Source of the DNA: Cohnella sp. CFH 77786
GTDB taxonomy: Bacteria; Bacillota; Bacilli; Paenibacillales; Paenibacillaceae
Assembly (NCBI RefSeq): GCF_019400745.1
Contig: NZ_WJIB01000001.1
Span: forward strand, 434,001-498,000
Length of the DNA: 64,000 nucleotides
Reading direction: 5' to 3'
The notes under the pieces are model-generated. The model worked only from the letters and a program-made list of their open reading frames with translations, had not been told where the DNA came from and searched no databases. Both the position numbers and the translations under genes were made by a program. Positions 1 through 9,830 of this stretch are shown here, in pieces; position 1 is the first letter of the stretch, and each line of letters starts with the position of its first letter.

Positions 1-1111
1 GAGCAGCGCCGGGTGCTGCGGAAGGTGCGTTGACGGGTTCCAAGGCTGCTTCCAGGGAGGCGCGCGCGTTCCATTCTTTGCGTTTCTGTTCTGCCGCCTC
101 TCTGCGCGTCCGCCGTTGGCTCCGTACGATGAAATAGGCTGGGACTCCGATCACGGCCGCTAACGCCAGGATAGGCAACAAGGCAGACGCGAAGACGAGC
201 AGCGCCTCGCCGATTTGGCCCAGCGCCTTGGCGCTTCCGGACAACGCGTCCGCCATGCGCTGGCCGACATTCTTATCCTTCTGCACTGCCGGCTCCATGT
301 CCTCCGTCCCCTCGTACATTCTCACGTTGACCGTCGAATACGCCACGTTTTGGTCGAGGTAACGCATGCGCCCTTTAATCTGTTCGATTTGCTCCTGGAC
401 GGCGGCGAGCTCGTTCGAGAAACGCACGAGATCGTCGGTCTTCGTCGCTTTATCCATGAAAGAGAGCAGGCGGGCTTCAACCGTCTTCTTCGCTTGCAGA
501 CGCGCCGTGAGGTCGACGAACTCTTCGGTCACGTCGCTTCCTTCCATTTGGAGCTGAAGGTCCTTCTGGATGTCGCGAAGCCTCTCGATGAACGGCGAAA
601 ACCCGTCAGCCGGTACTTTGATGACGTAGGTCGCCCCTTTGCCGCTTGCATCCAAGGTATTGTTGAATTGCAAAACGTACGACCCGCTGAGGTGGATGGC
701 ATCCTTCAGCTTCTCTTCCGCGGCATCGTAATCGGGGACTTTCATGGACACGTTCGCTTTGTAAATCACTTTGCGGTTCGTGCCCATATCCGGATCCGCG
801 ATCGGTCCGATGCCCCCGACGTCGGCTCCGGCCTGTGCGGATTGCGATGACGACGCCTGATCCTGGACGGTCACTTGTGCCGACGGAGCATTGGCGAACG
901 ACTTCGAAGCGGCACCCTGCTCGGACGACGAAGCCATCGCATTGGCGGCCTGTTCCGCCGGTGCCGCAGCTTCCGGAGCTTCAGCCCCGGAATCGTCGCT
1001 TTTACTGCTGCAGGCGGCCGCGAATGCGAGCATCAGTGCGAGCGAGCCGATCATCGCCGCCAATCTGCCGATCCCGTTTCTCCTGCCCCCAACTTTTTTC
1101 CTGGTCGACAT
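1..1111 (-). CDS. DUF4349-type lipoprotein, C-terminus cut by window edge
   Basis: My translation starts at ATG 1111, with a GGGGG ribosome site about 9 bases upstream, and stays open to base 1 (370 codons visible). The N-terminus is a lipoprotein signal: basic residues, a hydrophobic stretch (about 15-33) and a lipobox ending in Cys34. A Ser/Ala/Gln-rich linker follows to about residue 110. Then comes a domain of the DUF4349 kind, with a coiled-coil stretch, the motif DVTEEFVDLTARL and the phrase LDQNVAYSTVNV. Next is one membrane segment (ALLVFASALLPILALAAV) and a basic cytoplasmic tail. DUF4349 proteins are envelope proteins of unknown function. The gene is transcribed leftward out of the window. 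Confidence 0.85.
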   Translation of the reverse strand, partial: MSTRKKVGGRRNGIGRLAAMIGSLALMLAFAAACSSKSDDSGAEAPEAAAPAEQAANAMASSSEQGAASKSFANAPSAQVTVQDQASSSQSAQAGADVGGIGPIADPDMGTNRKVIYKANVSMKVPDYDAAEEKLKDAIHLSGSYVLQFNNTLDASGKGATYVIKVPADGFSPFIERLRDIQKDLQLQMEGSDVTEEFVDLTARLQAKKTVEARLLSFMDKATKTDDLVRFSNELAAVQEQIEQIKGRMRYLDQNVAYSTVNVRMYEGTEDMEPAVQKDKNVGQRMADALSGSAKALGQIGEALLVFASALLPILALAAVIGVPAYFIVRSQRRTRREAAEQKRKEWNARASLEAALEPVNAPSAAPGAA

Positions 1112-1483
1112 AGAGGAGTCCCCCTTTTTCGCTTTCTGCCCTCTAGACGTCCAGGAGACTCGATAGGTTGCCGGAAAGTGCCAATCGTCGATAAGTTCAT
1201 GACAAGGAATTCGGGGTATACGTCTAACAAGTGCTACCGAGGGTATCGATGACTTGCTGTTGACGGTTCGGATTTGCATATCGCATCGGACGCCGCGGAC
1301 ACGGACACCTAATTTCTAAGTCAACCGAACACCACTATTGTTGCAGACCTAAGTCGACCTTCTGGATGAATGCAGGAGCGCCCTTATTTCTCCCGCTTCC
1401 GCAGCGTTGGACACTCTTGCAGCGGATTGATGGAAATCGAACGGAATCGTGGCACACCGGTGCTCTCTTTCACCGATCAGCGC
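1112..1483. other. Intergenic stretch without a recognised gene
   Basis: This 370-base stretch separates the DUF4349 lipoprotein gene from the ahcY terminator. I see no open frame with a convincing ribosome site and no RNA motif. It probably holds the promoter of the lipoprotein gene, but I could not pick a clear -35/-10 pair. Confidence 0.5.
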
Positions 1484-1526
1484 AAAAAAACCTCCGTTCC
1501 GCCGATGAGGGCAGAAACGGAGGTTT
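1484..1526 (-). terminator. Intrinsic terminator of ahcY
   Basis: The arms AAACCTCCGTT and AACGGAGGTTT flank a loop of about 16 bases. On the minus strand the hairpin is followed by seven T residues. It lies 20 bases past the ahcY stop codon. Confidence 0.9.
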
Positions 1527-1545
1527 ATCGCGAACAAGAACAATT

Positions 1546-2808
<1,263 letters not shown>

Positions 2809-2871
2809 GGAATGTATTCCTCCCATTCAATTCTTTCATTAGCAGAACCGGTCCATCCCCCCGAACCGCGT

Positions 2872-4506
2872 TCAAGCAAGCTCCACCAACCGGTGGCTGC
2901 CGTTCAGATCGAGAGGCACTTCCCGGAAGTCGGCCATCCACCGGGGTCCGTATCGGTTCCAGAAATGAAGGGTGCCGTAGACGCGTTCCTGCGCTTTGCC
3001 TTCCGGCGCGAGCGATCCGCGAATGCGGTCCCAATGCCGCAGCGCGGCTTCGTGCTGCTTGGACAACGCGTCGCGGGACCGGTTTTCCAAATAGGCGATC
3101 TGTTCCAAGATCCGGTCCCGGTTGTTTTCGGACAAGGCAGCAAGACCCGGCTGCAGCGAGGCGACCGTCTTCAAGACCGGGTCGTACAAAGCGATAAACT
3201 GCTCGCGAGCCGCGCGGAACGTGCCTTCGAGATCCCATCGGTCTTGCGCCGACAGCCACTCCGCCCGTTTTTCCTCCCATTGCGTCATCGCTTGTTCGGG
3301 AGTGAGGCCATACTTGCCGAGCAGCTTCGCGATCGAAGGCTCCAAATAGGTATAAGATTGCCTCGGCACGAGAATCGGCATGCGAAGCCCGAACGATTCG
3401 AAAGCGGGTCGAAGAACGCCCCAATAAGCAAGCTCCGAGGGTCCGAGCACGGCGGCCAGCACCGGCAGCAGGAAATCCTGCATCAGCGGCCGCGTGAGCG
3501 CGTTCGTGCTGAGCCGGTCCGGCGCTTGCTCGGTAAGCGCCAGCATCTCCGGTTGCGATAAGGTCACGAGGCCTCTGCGGTCGGCATACCGGCCGTTCTC
3601 CTTGGATAACAGCAACCGGCCCATGTCGTGATGAAGAAACAGATTCGCGCTCCCCGGCGCGGTTTCCGCCTGCAGCGGGAGGCCGAGGTCGAGGACCGCG
3701 CGCTCTCCCCGTCCCAGCGCCGACTCCAGCTCGTCGTTGCGTTCGATGAGCCTGCGGAACATCGGACTTTCCAGTTCCCGAAGCCCCGGATCGTCGGCAT
3801 CCAGCAGCACGAGGCCGTCGGGTCCGAACCATTCCGCCAGCAGGCGGGCGAAGGCCAGGCTCAGCGTCGGCGAATCCTCCGTATGGTTCCTCAATGCGGC
3901 AAGCAGCTGCGGCTTGAACTCCGTATCCGGCAGCGTGCTTGCCAGCTCGCCCAGCGCTGCGTCCCAATCGGTCCTGGCGACCTTGGTCCGGCTCACCGCG
4001 AGCCTCGCCCCTTCCGGACGAGCGATGCGGATTCGCCGCGTCCCGCCGTCGGCCGCCTGAACGTACACATGATTCGCTTCGTCGAAATCGTGGTCCTCGC
4101 CGGCGATCCAGAATACGGGCACGACGGTCCGGCCCAATTGCCGCTCTGCGCGGCGGGCCGTCTGAATGACGGTCAACGCTTTGTAGAAGATGAACAGCGC
4201 GCCGCCGAACAGCCCCGCCTGCTGCCCTCCGACGACGGCAAGCGTGCCCGGCTGACCGAGCCGTTCAAGCGAACGCTGCGCGGCCGGATGAACGGCCACG
4301 CCGATCTGATAATGCTTGAGCGCCTGCGCGACTCTTGCCCGGTCGGCCCGGTCCGATTCCGTACGGTCCAGCCACTCCGCCCGGAGATGCCAATCCTCGC
4401 GGTTCCCGGGATGGGCGCCGAACAGCGCGACCGTTGCTGGTTCTTGCTGCCGGTAACGCTCCGATAAAGATCGGAGAACCGGCTCTTGCAGCGGCGTAAC
4501 TTTCAA
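2872..4506 (-). CDS. bshC: BshC, bacillithiol biosynthesis cysteine-adding enzyme
   Basis: BshC is the proposed ligase that adds cysteine to glucosaminyl-malate, the last step of bacillithiol synthesis (the low-molecular-weight thiol of Bacillales). The 544-residue length matches the family. Recognisable features are GGQQAGLFGGALFIFYKALT (about residue 93), a region with PVFWIAGEDHDFDEANHVYV, and a long C-terminal coiled-coil-like segment. The start is TTG 4506, the only start consistent with the conserved N-terminus LQEPVLRSLSERYRQ; GGGGG lies about 10 bases upstream. As in Bacillus, it follows panE, here with a DUF3397 gene between. In many Bacillales mraZ comes next; here ahcY does. Confidence 0.93.
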   Translation of the reverse strand: MKVTPLQEPVLRSLSERYRQQEPATVALFGAHPGNREDWHLRAEWLDRTESDRADRARVAQALKHYQIGVAVHPAAQRSLERLGQPGTLAVVGGQQAGLFGGALFIFYKALTVIQTARRAERQLGRTVVPVFWIAGEDHDFDEANHVYVQAADGGTRRIRIARPEGARLAVSRTKVARTDWDAALGELASTLPDTEFKPQLLAALRNHTEDSPTLSLAFARLLAEWFGPDGLVLLDADDPGLRELESPMFRRLIERNDELESALGRGERAVLDLGLPLQAETAPGSANLFLHHDMGRLLLSKENGRYADRRGLVTLSQPEMLALTEQAPDRLSTNALTRPLMQDFLLPVLAAVLGPSELAYWGVLRPAFESFGLRMPILVPRQSYTYLEPSIAKLLGKYGLTPEQAMTQWEEKRAEWLSAQDRWDLEGTFRAAREQFIALYDPVLKTVASLQPGLAALSENNRDRILEQIAYLENRSRDALSKQHEAALRHWDRIRGSLAPEGKAQERVYGTLHFWNRYGPRWMADFREVPLDLNGSHRLVELA

Positions 4507-4608
4507 CAGGCCGTTCCCCCGATCGAATTCAAGTAAGATGCCATTTAGATTTTACACAACGCGGGAAAACTCGTCAAAAGCGTTTCTTGCGGCGAGCGGC
4601 CGCACGGC

Positions 4609-5007
4609 CTATGAATTCGCGGAGGATGGAAGGATCAATTGCAAGGACATGAGAAGAACGTAGAGCAAGGCCATCGCGAAAAACGAGAGGCGCCAGATCG
4701 CCCGAACGATTTTGTACGGATCGATTTTGCCGCGGATCCGGTTCTGCGCGTTGCCCAGCAATCCCGCTCCGATGAGCATCACCAGGAGGATGAAATAAAA
4801 GCCGAAGCTCGAGCCCGACAGCTTGCTGAGCAGCGCCGCCACGATTCCGATCAGAAAAACGTTCGTCACGTCCATGGAGAGACGGATCGCTTTCTTCTTC
4901 TCCATGCCCCGCACGACCCCGATCGCATAAACGATCAGAAAAGGGATGAACGGCAGCCCGGCCATGACCATATAGGTTTGCGTCAGCGCTTTCCACAACC
5001 CACTCAT
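4609..5007 (-). CDS. DUF3397 four-helix membrane protein
   Basis: A 132-residue integral membrane protein with about four hydrophobic segments (roughly residues 10-32, 43-60, 66-84 and 106-128) separated by short charged loops such as RGMEKKKAIR and NRIRGKIDPYK. Sequence and position between panE and bshC fit the DUF3397 family, whose function is unknown. ATG 5007 overlaps the panE stop codon as ATGA, which fixes the start and implies translational coupling. A longer open frame runs upstream, but it is a shadow of panE. Confidence 0.85.
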   Translation of the reverse strand: MSGLWKALTQTYMVMAGLPFIPFLIVYAIGVVRGMEKKKAIRLSMDVTNVFLIGIVAALLSKLSGSSFGFYFILLVMLIGAGLLGNAQNRIRGKIDPYKIVRAIWRLSFFAMALLYVLLMSLQLILPSSANS

Positions 5008-5969
5008 ACCCCGCGCTCCTTCGGCGATTGGATGGCTTTCACGAGAGCGGTGACTGCGGCGTTCCACGGCGCATCGCGGCCGGAAGCGGCAGCCATGCGG
5101 CATACGGCGCCGTTTAACGCGTCGATTTCCGTTTCCCGTCCGGCCGTCACGTCCTGCAGCATGGAGGAACGGTTGGCGGCCGTCGCTCGGCAAACCCGCA
5201 GCACGTCCTCCCAAAGCTCGGAATCTTTCGCCCCGTGCAAGCCGTTCTGCCGCAAAACCCCCGCCGTTTCCCGAAACAGGGCGTCCATGGCAAGCCTTCT
5301 CTCGGGCGTTGCCGTCAGCTCGCCGTTCGGTACTCTCCACAGGGCGGTGAGCGGATTCACCACCGCGTTGATCAGCAATTTCCGCAGCATTCTCTCCCGG
5401 ATTTCATTCGACACCGACGCGGAAAATCCTGCCTTTTTCAAAGCTTGTTCCACTCCGGAAATCAGATCGGCCATGCCGTTCTTGTCGGATGCCGCGGATA
5501 AAGGCTCCCATTCCCCGATCCATGTCTCGCCCGAGCCGGTATGGCGGACCGACGAGGGCCCGCTCCGGAGCGCCGCTTCCGTCGTCACGGCCGCCAGCAG
5601 TCTCCGTCCGGGCAGCGCCCCGCTCACGCGTTCCACATGACCGATCCCGTTCTGAAATAGCACCGTTCCCGCGTTCATGCCCAGCTTGCGGCCCAACGTC
5701 CGGAGCAGCCGCCCGTCCATCGAGGTCTGTTTCAACGCGATCAGAACGATGCCGTCAAACCCGGGCGTCACCTCCTCGAACGGAACCGCTTCGATCCTCC
5801 GGACCGCGACGCTCCCGTCCCGCTCTTCCAACGTCAAGCCGCTCTCGGCGATCCGCGCCGCCTGCTCTTCCGTCCGCGTCCACAATTCCGCGGGAAGCCC
5901 CGCCGCCGCGAGCTTTCCCGCCAGCAGCAAGCCGAGCGAGCCTCCGCCCATCACCGCCAACCGATGCAT
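5004..5969 (-). CDS. panE: 2-dehydropantoate 2-reductase (ketopantoate reductase)
   Basis: An NADPH-dependent cytosolic enzyme of pantothenate and coenzyme A synthesis, reducing ketopantoate to pantoate. The 321-residue protein starts with a Rossmann motif right at the N-terminus (LAVMGGGSLGLLLAGKLA). It also has LIALKQTSMDG, the catalytic-region stretch LLINAVVNPLTALWRVPNGEL, and a C-terminal helical domain with EIDALNGAVCRMA. I chose ATG 5969 because the glycine loop should lie within the first 15 residues. An ATG at 6005 would add 12 basic residues and lacks a ribosome site. It overlaps the DUF3397 start by 4 bases. Confidence 0.9.
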   Translation of the reverse strand: MHRLAVMGGGSLGLLLAGKLAAAGLPAELWTRTEEQAARIAESGLTLEERDGSVAVRRIEAVPFEEVTPGFDGIVLIALKQTSMDGRLLRTLGRKLGMNAGTVLFQNGIGHVERVSGALPGRRLLAAVTTEAALRSGPSSVRHTGSGETWIGEWEPLSAASDKNGMADLISGVEQALKKAGFSASVSNEIRERMLRKLLINAVVNPLTALWRVPNGELTATPERRLAMDALFRETAGVLRQNGLHGAKDSELWEDVLRVCRATAANRSSMLQDVTAGRETEIDALNGAVCRMAAASGRDAPWNAAVTALVKAIQSPKERGV

Positions 5970-6009
5970 ACCGCCGCACCCTTTTCGCGCTTTTTTCCCC
6001 ATCATATCA

Positions 6010-6051
6010 AAATAACAAACAACCTGCCCGGGGGAGATGTCCCCGAGCAGG
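6010..6051 (-). terminator. Probable intrinsic terminator between rsfA-like gene and panE
   Basis: Stem arms CCTGCTCGGGGA and TCCCCCGGGCAGG (minus strand, one bulge) are followed by the T-rich run GTTGTTTGTTATTTTG. The hairpin lies just past the stop of the rsfA-like gene, so panE expression probably needs read-through or its own promoter. Confidence 0.75.
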
Positions 6052-6071
6052 CTGCCTGCCGCGATACCTCG

Positions 6072-6716
6072 CTATTCGATCCGTTCCAGATTTCCGTTCG
6101 CGTCCATTTTGAACCGCGCCCGTTCTTCTTCCTGCTCTTCCGTCAGAAACGCGAGGCGGCGCGCCCGGTCCATGATCCGGATCAGCGCCTTGTAATCGTC
6201 GTTGACGACCTGGTAGTCCGTTTGCACGACGTTTACTTCTTTGCTTAGGCGTTCGTTTTCTTCCTTGTATTCTCTCAGCTGGTCGTCCTTCTCTTTCAGC
6301 TCTTTCTCGAGCTGCCGGATCTGCCGGCTCATCTCTTGGACGGTGCCCTTCCATTGGCGCAAATAACGGATAATCGCTTCCAGGGACAAGGACTCTGCGG
6401 ACAGCGTTTCGTTTTTGGCGTTATCGCCTTCTTCCGCCGTCAACCGTTCGTTCCCGGCCAGGGCGGAAATGCCCTGCTTCTTCAAATAGTTCCGCTTCTG
6501 CCTCTGCTGCTTGGCCATTCCGATCGCTTCGTCGTACCGCTTGCGGACGCAGCTGTTCCAGCGGAATCCGCAGGCGGCGGACGTGCGCCCGATGCGCTGT
6601 CCCACTTCCTCGAACGCGGCCAGTTGCGTGCTGCCGTCCCGGATGTGCCGCAGCGTCACCTCCGCCAATATCAAATCGTCATCCGGGCTCCATGCGTCTT
6701 GTCTCACAGCCGTCAT
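6072..6716 (-). CDS. RsfA-family transcriptional regulator
   Basis: This 214-residue protein has an N-terminal Myb/SANT-like helix-turn-helix (about residues 1-60): [19 protein letters not shown], then a second half with [20 protein letters not shown] basic patch ([12 protein letters not shown]) and a C-terminal coiled coil (about 125-190) follow. This layout is that of RsfA and its B. subtilis paralogue YlbO, regulators of forespore and mother-cell genes during sporulation. YlbO lies near the panE homologue in B. subtilis, which supports the call. AAGGAGG lies 11 bases before ATG 6716. Its specific regulon cannot be read from the sequence. Confidence 0.85.
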   Translation of the reverse strand: MTAVRQDAWSPDDDLILAEVTLRHIRDGSTQLAAFEEVGQRIGRTSAACGFRWNSCVRKRYDEAIGMAKQQRQKRNYLKKQGISALAGNERLTAEEGDNAKNETLSAESLSLEAIIRYLRQWKGTVQEMSRQIRQLEKELKEKDDQLREYKEENERLSKEVNVVQTDYQVVNDDYKALIRIMDRARRLAFLTEEQEEERARFKMDANGNLERIE

Positions 6717-7096
6717 GGGTTATTTAGCCTCCTTGCGTCACTTGTTTTCGTCTGCTTCTTCATTCATTTCTATGCCCGTAGTAGAATTCATAGAATCTAT
6801 CGGATACTCCTAGGTATATCCATTTTTCGGTCCGCTATACCTTCGCAGGCTCCGAGAACGGGTTTTCTCTCCCGCATAGGTAGGAATACGACGGGGAAAG
6901 ATGAAGCTGACGTTGACCGTTGGATGGCCGTAAAGGGAACGTCGAAGCGATTCGGAAAACAAGAGCAGTACCGTTCTTGCCGAATCAGGCACGAAAAGTT
7001 TGCCACTTCGTCACTTCTTGCGGTTTACACCCACTCGGACGTAACGGTATAATATGCTTTAGAAATCGGGTGGATGGAAAGAGAGGGGGATTTTTC
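6717..7096. other. Divergent intergenic region, rsfA-like gene to yqgY
   Basis: About 380 bases between divergent genes. It holds the yqgY promoter at its right end and the rsfA-like ribosome site at its left end. I found no small gene or riboswitch in the remainder. Confidence 0.5.
7024..7053 (+). promoter_or_regulatory. Sigma-A-type promoter of yqgY
   Basis: TTTACA (7024-7029) and TATAAT (7048-7053) are separated by 18 bases, about 44 bases before the GTG start of the DUF2626 gene. Confidence 0.75.
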
Positions 7097-7333
7097 GTGG
7101 CACGCATGTTCCGGGTATTGGGCTTCTGGACGCTGGCGATCGCCCTCATGGCATTCGCGGGCGACATGTACGAGATGGCGCTGCTGTTCTTCATTCAGAC
7201 CGCCGTCTTTTTCCTCGTCGGATATTTGAATTTCACCGAGCGCGCTTACCTGATGATGTTCTGGGGCTACATGGCGGTGGCGTTTGTCGGCTTCACGTAT
7301 TGGTCCGTGTTCCAGATGGGCCTGCCCCTGTAA
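7097..7333 (+). CDS. yqgY: DUF2626 (YqgY) small membrane protein
   Basis: A 78-residue hydrophobic protein beginning VARMFRVLGFWTLAIALMAF, the hallmark opening of the DUF2626/YqgY family. Three membrane segments are visible (about residues 6-24, 27-44 and 52-75). Function is unknown. The GTG at 7097 is chosen because GAGAGGGGG ends about 6 bases before it and because the family is only about 77 residues long; the open frame extends further upstream without a ribosome site. It is a single-gene unit with its own promoter and terminator. Confidence 0.85.
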   Translation: MARMFRVLGFWTLAIALMAFAGDMYEMALLFFIQTAVFFLVGYLNFTERAYLMMFWGYMAVAFVGFTYWSVFQMGLPL

Positions 7334-7368
7334 TACGCCCGCAGCATACATAGGGCCGTTAAACGAAG

Positions 7369-7405
7369 AACCTCCCGTCCGCGTGAACCGGACCGGAGGT
7401 TTTTT
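7369..7405 (+). terminator. Intrinsic terminator of yqgY
   Basis: AACCTCC pairs with GGAGGTT, with an inner CCG/CGG pairing, followed by TTTTTT. It lies 36 bases after the yqgY stop. Confidence 0.88.
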
Positions 7406-7408
7406 GTC

Positions 7409-7503
7409 GTGATTCAGAAAGTATATAATCAGCGATACTTTTCTGAATCATCTCGGTAAAACGTCTATCCGTCTGAAAAGGACGGCTTAGCCGTTTTACT
7501 TGG
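7409..7503 (+). repeat. 95-bp two-hairpin repeat, copy A
   Basis: This intergenic block holds two inverted repeats. The first runs from GTGATTCAGAAAGTAT to ATACTTTTCTGAATCA. The second runs from GTAAAACG to CGTTTTAC, with CCGTC/GGACGG inside. The same 95-base block occurs in opposite orientation at 40906-41000; my hand alignment gives 84 identical positions. Copy A fills the gap between the yqgY terminator and the stop of the methyltransferase gene. It resembles a REP/MITE-type dispersed repeat. No open frame is present. Confidence 0.85.
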
Positions 7504-7504
7504 T

Positions 7505-8653
7505 TCATTTCGTTTTTGCCCAAATCTGTACCTTGAAAAGCTCGCTCATGCCGTCCGACAGCAGCAGCTGCCGGATCGCCCGATTGCGGCGCGCGACGGG
7601 GTGGAACGGATCGGCGATCCCATGTTCGGCCAGCTTGAGGAGAACGCCCGATTCGACGAGAAAACGTTTCTGCGTGCCGTACCACAGCTCCTTGCAGCCG
7701 GAAGCCGAAGCGCGGAACCGGATGAGATCGAAATCGACGTGAGCCGTCAAATCCTGTTCCCCCGGTCTGTGAAACGGGTCTGCATGGGCGCGGTGCCGGT
7801 CATAGCACATCAGCGTGCCTTCCATCCGGTGGGAACCCGTCAGTTCGGCCGTCTCGTCCCCGTAGTCGATGAGGACGAGCAAGGCTTCCCCGAGCAGAGA
7901 AGCCAGCCGGGCCGTCCACCCGGCGCCCTCCCAGCCGATCTCCGTCGTCTGTCCTTCCGCCAGCCGGACGGATTGCCGCTGAAGCCAAGCCTCCAATTCC
8001 GGAAGACTCAGCTCCGTCAGGCAAGATCGGGGGCCCCGGGCGGAGTCGTCCCAATAAACCGCCCATTCCAGAAGCCGGCCGCCTCGCTTGACGACGCGAT
8101 GGACGGGAAAAGCGTCCAGGAGCTCGTTCGCCACCACGATGACGCTCCTCGCCGCCCAATCCTCCGACTCCGCTTGCTCCGGGGAAATCACGCGGGCTTG
8201 TCCCTTCTCGATCCGGTCCGCGAGCGTTTCTTCGGCCTGGCGCCGGTGCGACGGATTCCCCTCCACCACGGTCAGGCGAAACCGCCGGCCGGACTCGCCC
8301 ATCGCCTGCCAAGCTTCCACCATTTGGCTGCCGAGCCGTCCGGTCCCGCCGCCCCAATCGACCGCCTCGACCCGAACTTCATCCGGGAACCGCTCCGAGG
8401 CCAGCTCCGCCAGCTTTTCGGCCAATTGTCCGCCCATGACATCCCCGACGTACGCGCTCGTATAGAAATCCCCTTCCCGGCCGACGCGGGAAATCCCGGA
8501 ACGGTAGTACCCATATTCCGGATGGTACAGACACAAGAACATGTAATCGCGGAACGTGAAACAAGGAACGGATTGGCCGTCCGGCGTCCGGCCGGTTCGG
8601 CCGCTCGCTTCTATCTCCGCGCGGATGGCTTCGTGAATGGAATCGGCCGTCAC
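7505..8653 (-). CDS. MidA/NDUFAF7-family SAM-dependent methyltransferase
   Basis: This 382-residue protein has the layout of the COG1565 (MidA/NDUFAF7) family. A N-terminal region contains FRDYMFLCLYHPEYGYYRSG and GREGDFYTSAYVGDVMGGQLA. The SAM-binding Rossmann core has the glycine motif VDWGGGTGRLGSQM and a later IVVANELLDAFPVHRV, followed by LIDYGDE. The mitochondrial relative methylates an arginine of a respiratory complex I subunit; the bacterial target is not established. The start is GTG 8653 after GGGGGAAGGAA. It stands alone and diverges from the secreted coiled-coil gene. Confidence 0.8.
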   Translation of the reverse strand: MTADSIHEAIRAEIEASGRTGRTPDGQSVPCFTFRDYMFLCLYHPEYGYYRSGISRVGREGDFYTSAYVGDVMGGQLAEKLAELASERFPDEVRVEAVDWGGGTGRLGSQMVEAWQAMGESGRRFRLTVVEGNPSHRRQAEETLADRIEKGQARVISPEQAESEDWAARSVIVVANELLDAFPVHRVVKRGGRLLEWAVYWDDSARGPRSCLTELSLPELEAWLQRQSVRLAEGQTTEIGWEGAGWTARLASLLGEALLVLIDYGDETAELTGSHRMEGTLMCYDRHRAHADPFHRPGEQDLTAHVDFDLIRFRASASGCKELWYGTQKRFLVESGVLLKLAEHGIADPFHPVARRNRAIRQLLLSDGMSELFKVQIWAKTK

Positions 8654-8747
8654 TTCCTTCCCCCTTCCCTTCCGTCATATTATAATAGACGGACACATAT
8701 GTTGGACTACCCGCGCCGCCTGCGAGGCCGCCGAAAGGAGGGTCCCG

Positions 8748-9830
8748 ATGCGCCGCTTTACCTGGGCCGGACTTCTCGCGATCGTACTCATTTTCGCTTT
8801 ATCCCGCGCCGCGCCGCCTCTCCCCGTCCATGCCGAACCGATGGCGGAAGAGACGAGGAAGCTGCTCGAAAAAAGCTTGTCCGTCGTCGAAATCGACCGG
8901 GAAATCGAGCGGATTTCCGTCCTTCGGCAAACGACCCAGATCCAGATCGAGGAAAGCGAGAGGCAGCTCGCCCGGCAGGAAGCCGCTATCTCCTCCCAGC
9001 GGGAACAAGCCGGCCGAGTGCTGCGCGCCTACTATATGGGGCGCAAAGATTTCCTGCTGTCCGCCCTGCTGAACGCGGGCTCGCTGACCGAACTGCTTCG
9101 GACGTGGGAGTGGATGGAGCTCCTCATCGATTCCGACCGGAAGGTTCTGGACCGCTATTCGCAGCAATATGCCTTGCTCAAGGAAGGACACGAAAGCCTC
9201 CAGCAGGACAAAGCCGAGCTCGCCGCCGTCGAGGACAATCTCCGGCAGCAGCGGGAACGCCTGCTGGGATTGCAGGACGAAATCGACAAAGCGCTTGCGG
9301 GCAGAGGCGACGAGAACCAGTTGCGTCAAATGATGGCGGAGCTCGAAGCCTATTGGAAAAACGTCGGACTGTACGAGGTCAGGCGCAACTTCCGCGCGCT
9401 GGCCGGCGCCATGCAGGATTTGCCGGATTGGCTCCGCGATCACCCGGAAACGATGGAAACGAAAGGCTTGAAAACGAAGCTTACGATTCCCGACTCCGGC
9501 TTAAACGAGTTTCTGCGCAGCCGCGATCCGGATTTCAAGCAGTTCACGATCCGTTTCGAGCAAGACCGCATGGTGCTCGAAGGAGACAACGGAGACCTTC
9601 AGATTACGATCGCCGGACATTACACGATTCAGGAAAAGCCGGAGAACGCCATTCTGTTTCATGTCGATGCCTTGACGTTTAACGGTCTCGCGCTTCCGGA
9701 CACGACCCGGGCCGATTTGGAGCGCGAATTCGACCTCGGCTTCTATCCGCAGAAGCTCATCAAGTTCGTCAAAGCGCAGGATGTCCAAATCGAACCGGGA
9801 CGGCTAATCGTCGAGCTGAAGATCGGTTAA
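8748..9830 (+). CDS. Secreted coiled-coil protein (EnvC/CwlO N-terminal-like)
   Basis: A 360-residue protein with a signal peptide (RRFTWAGLLAIVLIFALSRA, cleavage near residue 28-32). A long coiled coil follows (about 35-200), rich in Glu/Gln/Arg heptads, including QREQAGRVLRAYYMGRKDFLLSA. That phrase resembles the coiled-coil domain of PcsB/CwlO/EnvC peptidoglycan-hydrolase regulators. The C-terminal 150 residues form a compact beta-rich domain (QFTIRFEQDRMVLEG) that I do not recognise; no NlpC/P60 or LytM catalytic motif is present. ATG 8748 follows AAAGGAGGG. A role in the cell wall is inference. Its last 27 bases overlap the convergent solute-binding protein gene. Confidence 0.7.
   Translation: MRRFTWAGLLAIVLIFALSRAAPPLPVHAEPMAEETRKLLEKSLSVVEIDREIERISVLRQTTQIQIEESERQLARQEAAISSQREQAGRVLRAYYMGRKDFLLSALLNAGSLTELLRTWEWMELLIDSDRKVLDRYSQQYALLKEGHESLQQDKAELAAVEDNLRQQRERLLGLQDEIDKALAGRGDENQLRQMMAELEAYWKNVGLYEVRRNFRALAGAMQDLPDWLRDHPETMETKGLKTKLTIPDSGLNEFLRSRDPDFKQFTIRFEQDRMVLEGDNGDLQITIAGHYTIQEKPENAILFHVDALTFNGLALPDTTRADLEREFDLGFYPQKLIKFVKAQDVQIEPGRLIVELKIG

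Noticed and set aside
7601..9682. A 693-codon plus-strand open frame spanning two genes
   Set aside because: It crosses the methyltransferase antisense and then runs out of frame through the coiled-coil gene, whose signal peptide and ribosome site are convincing.
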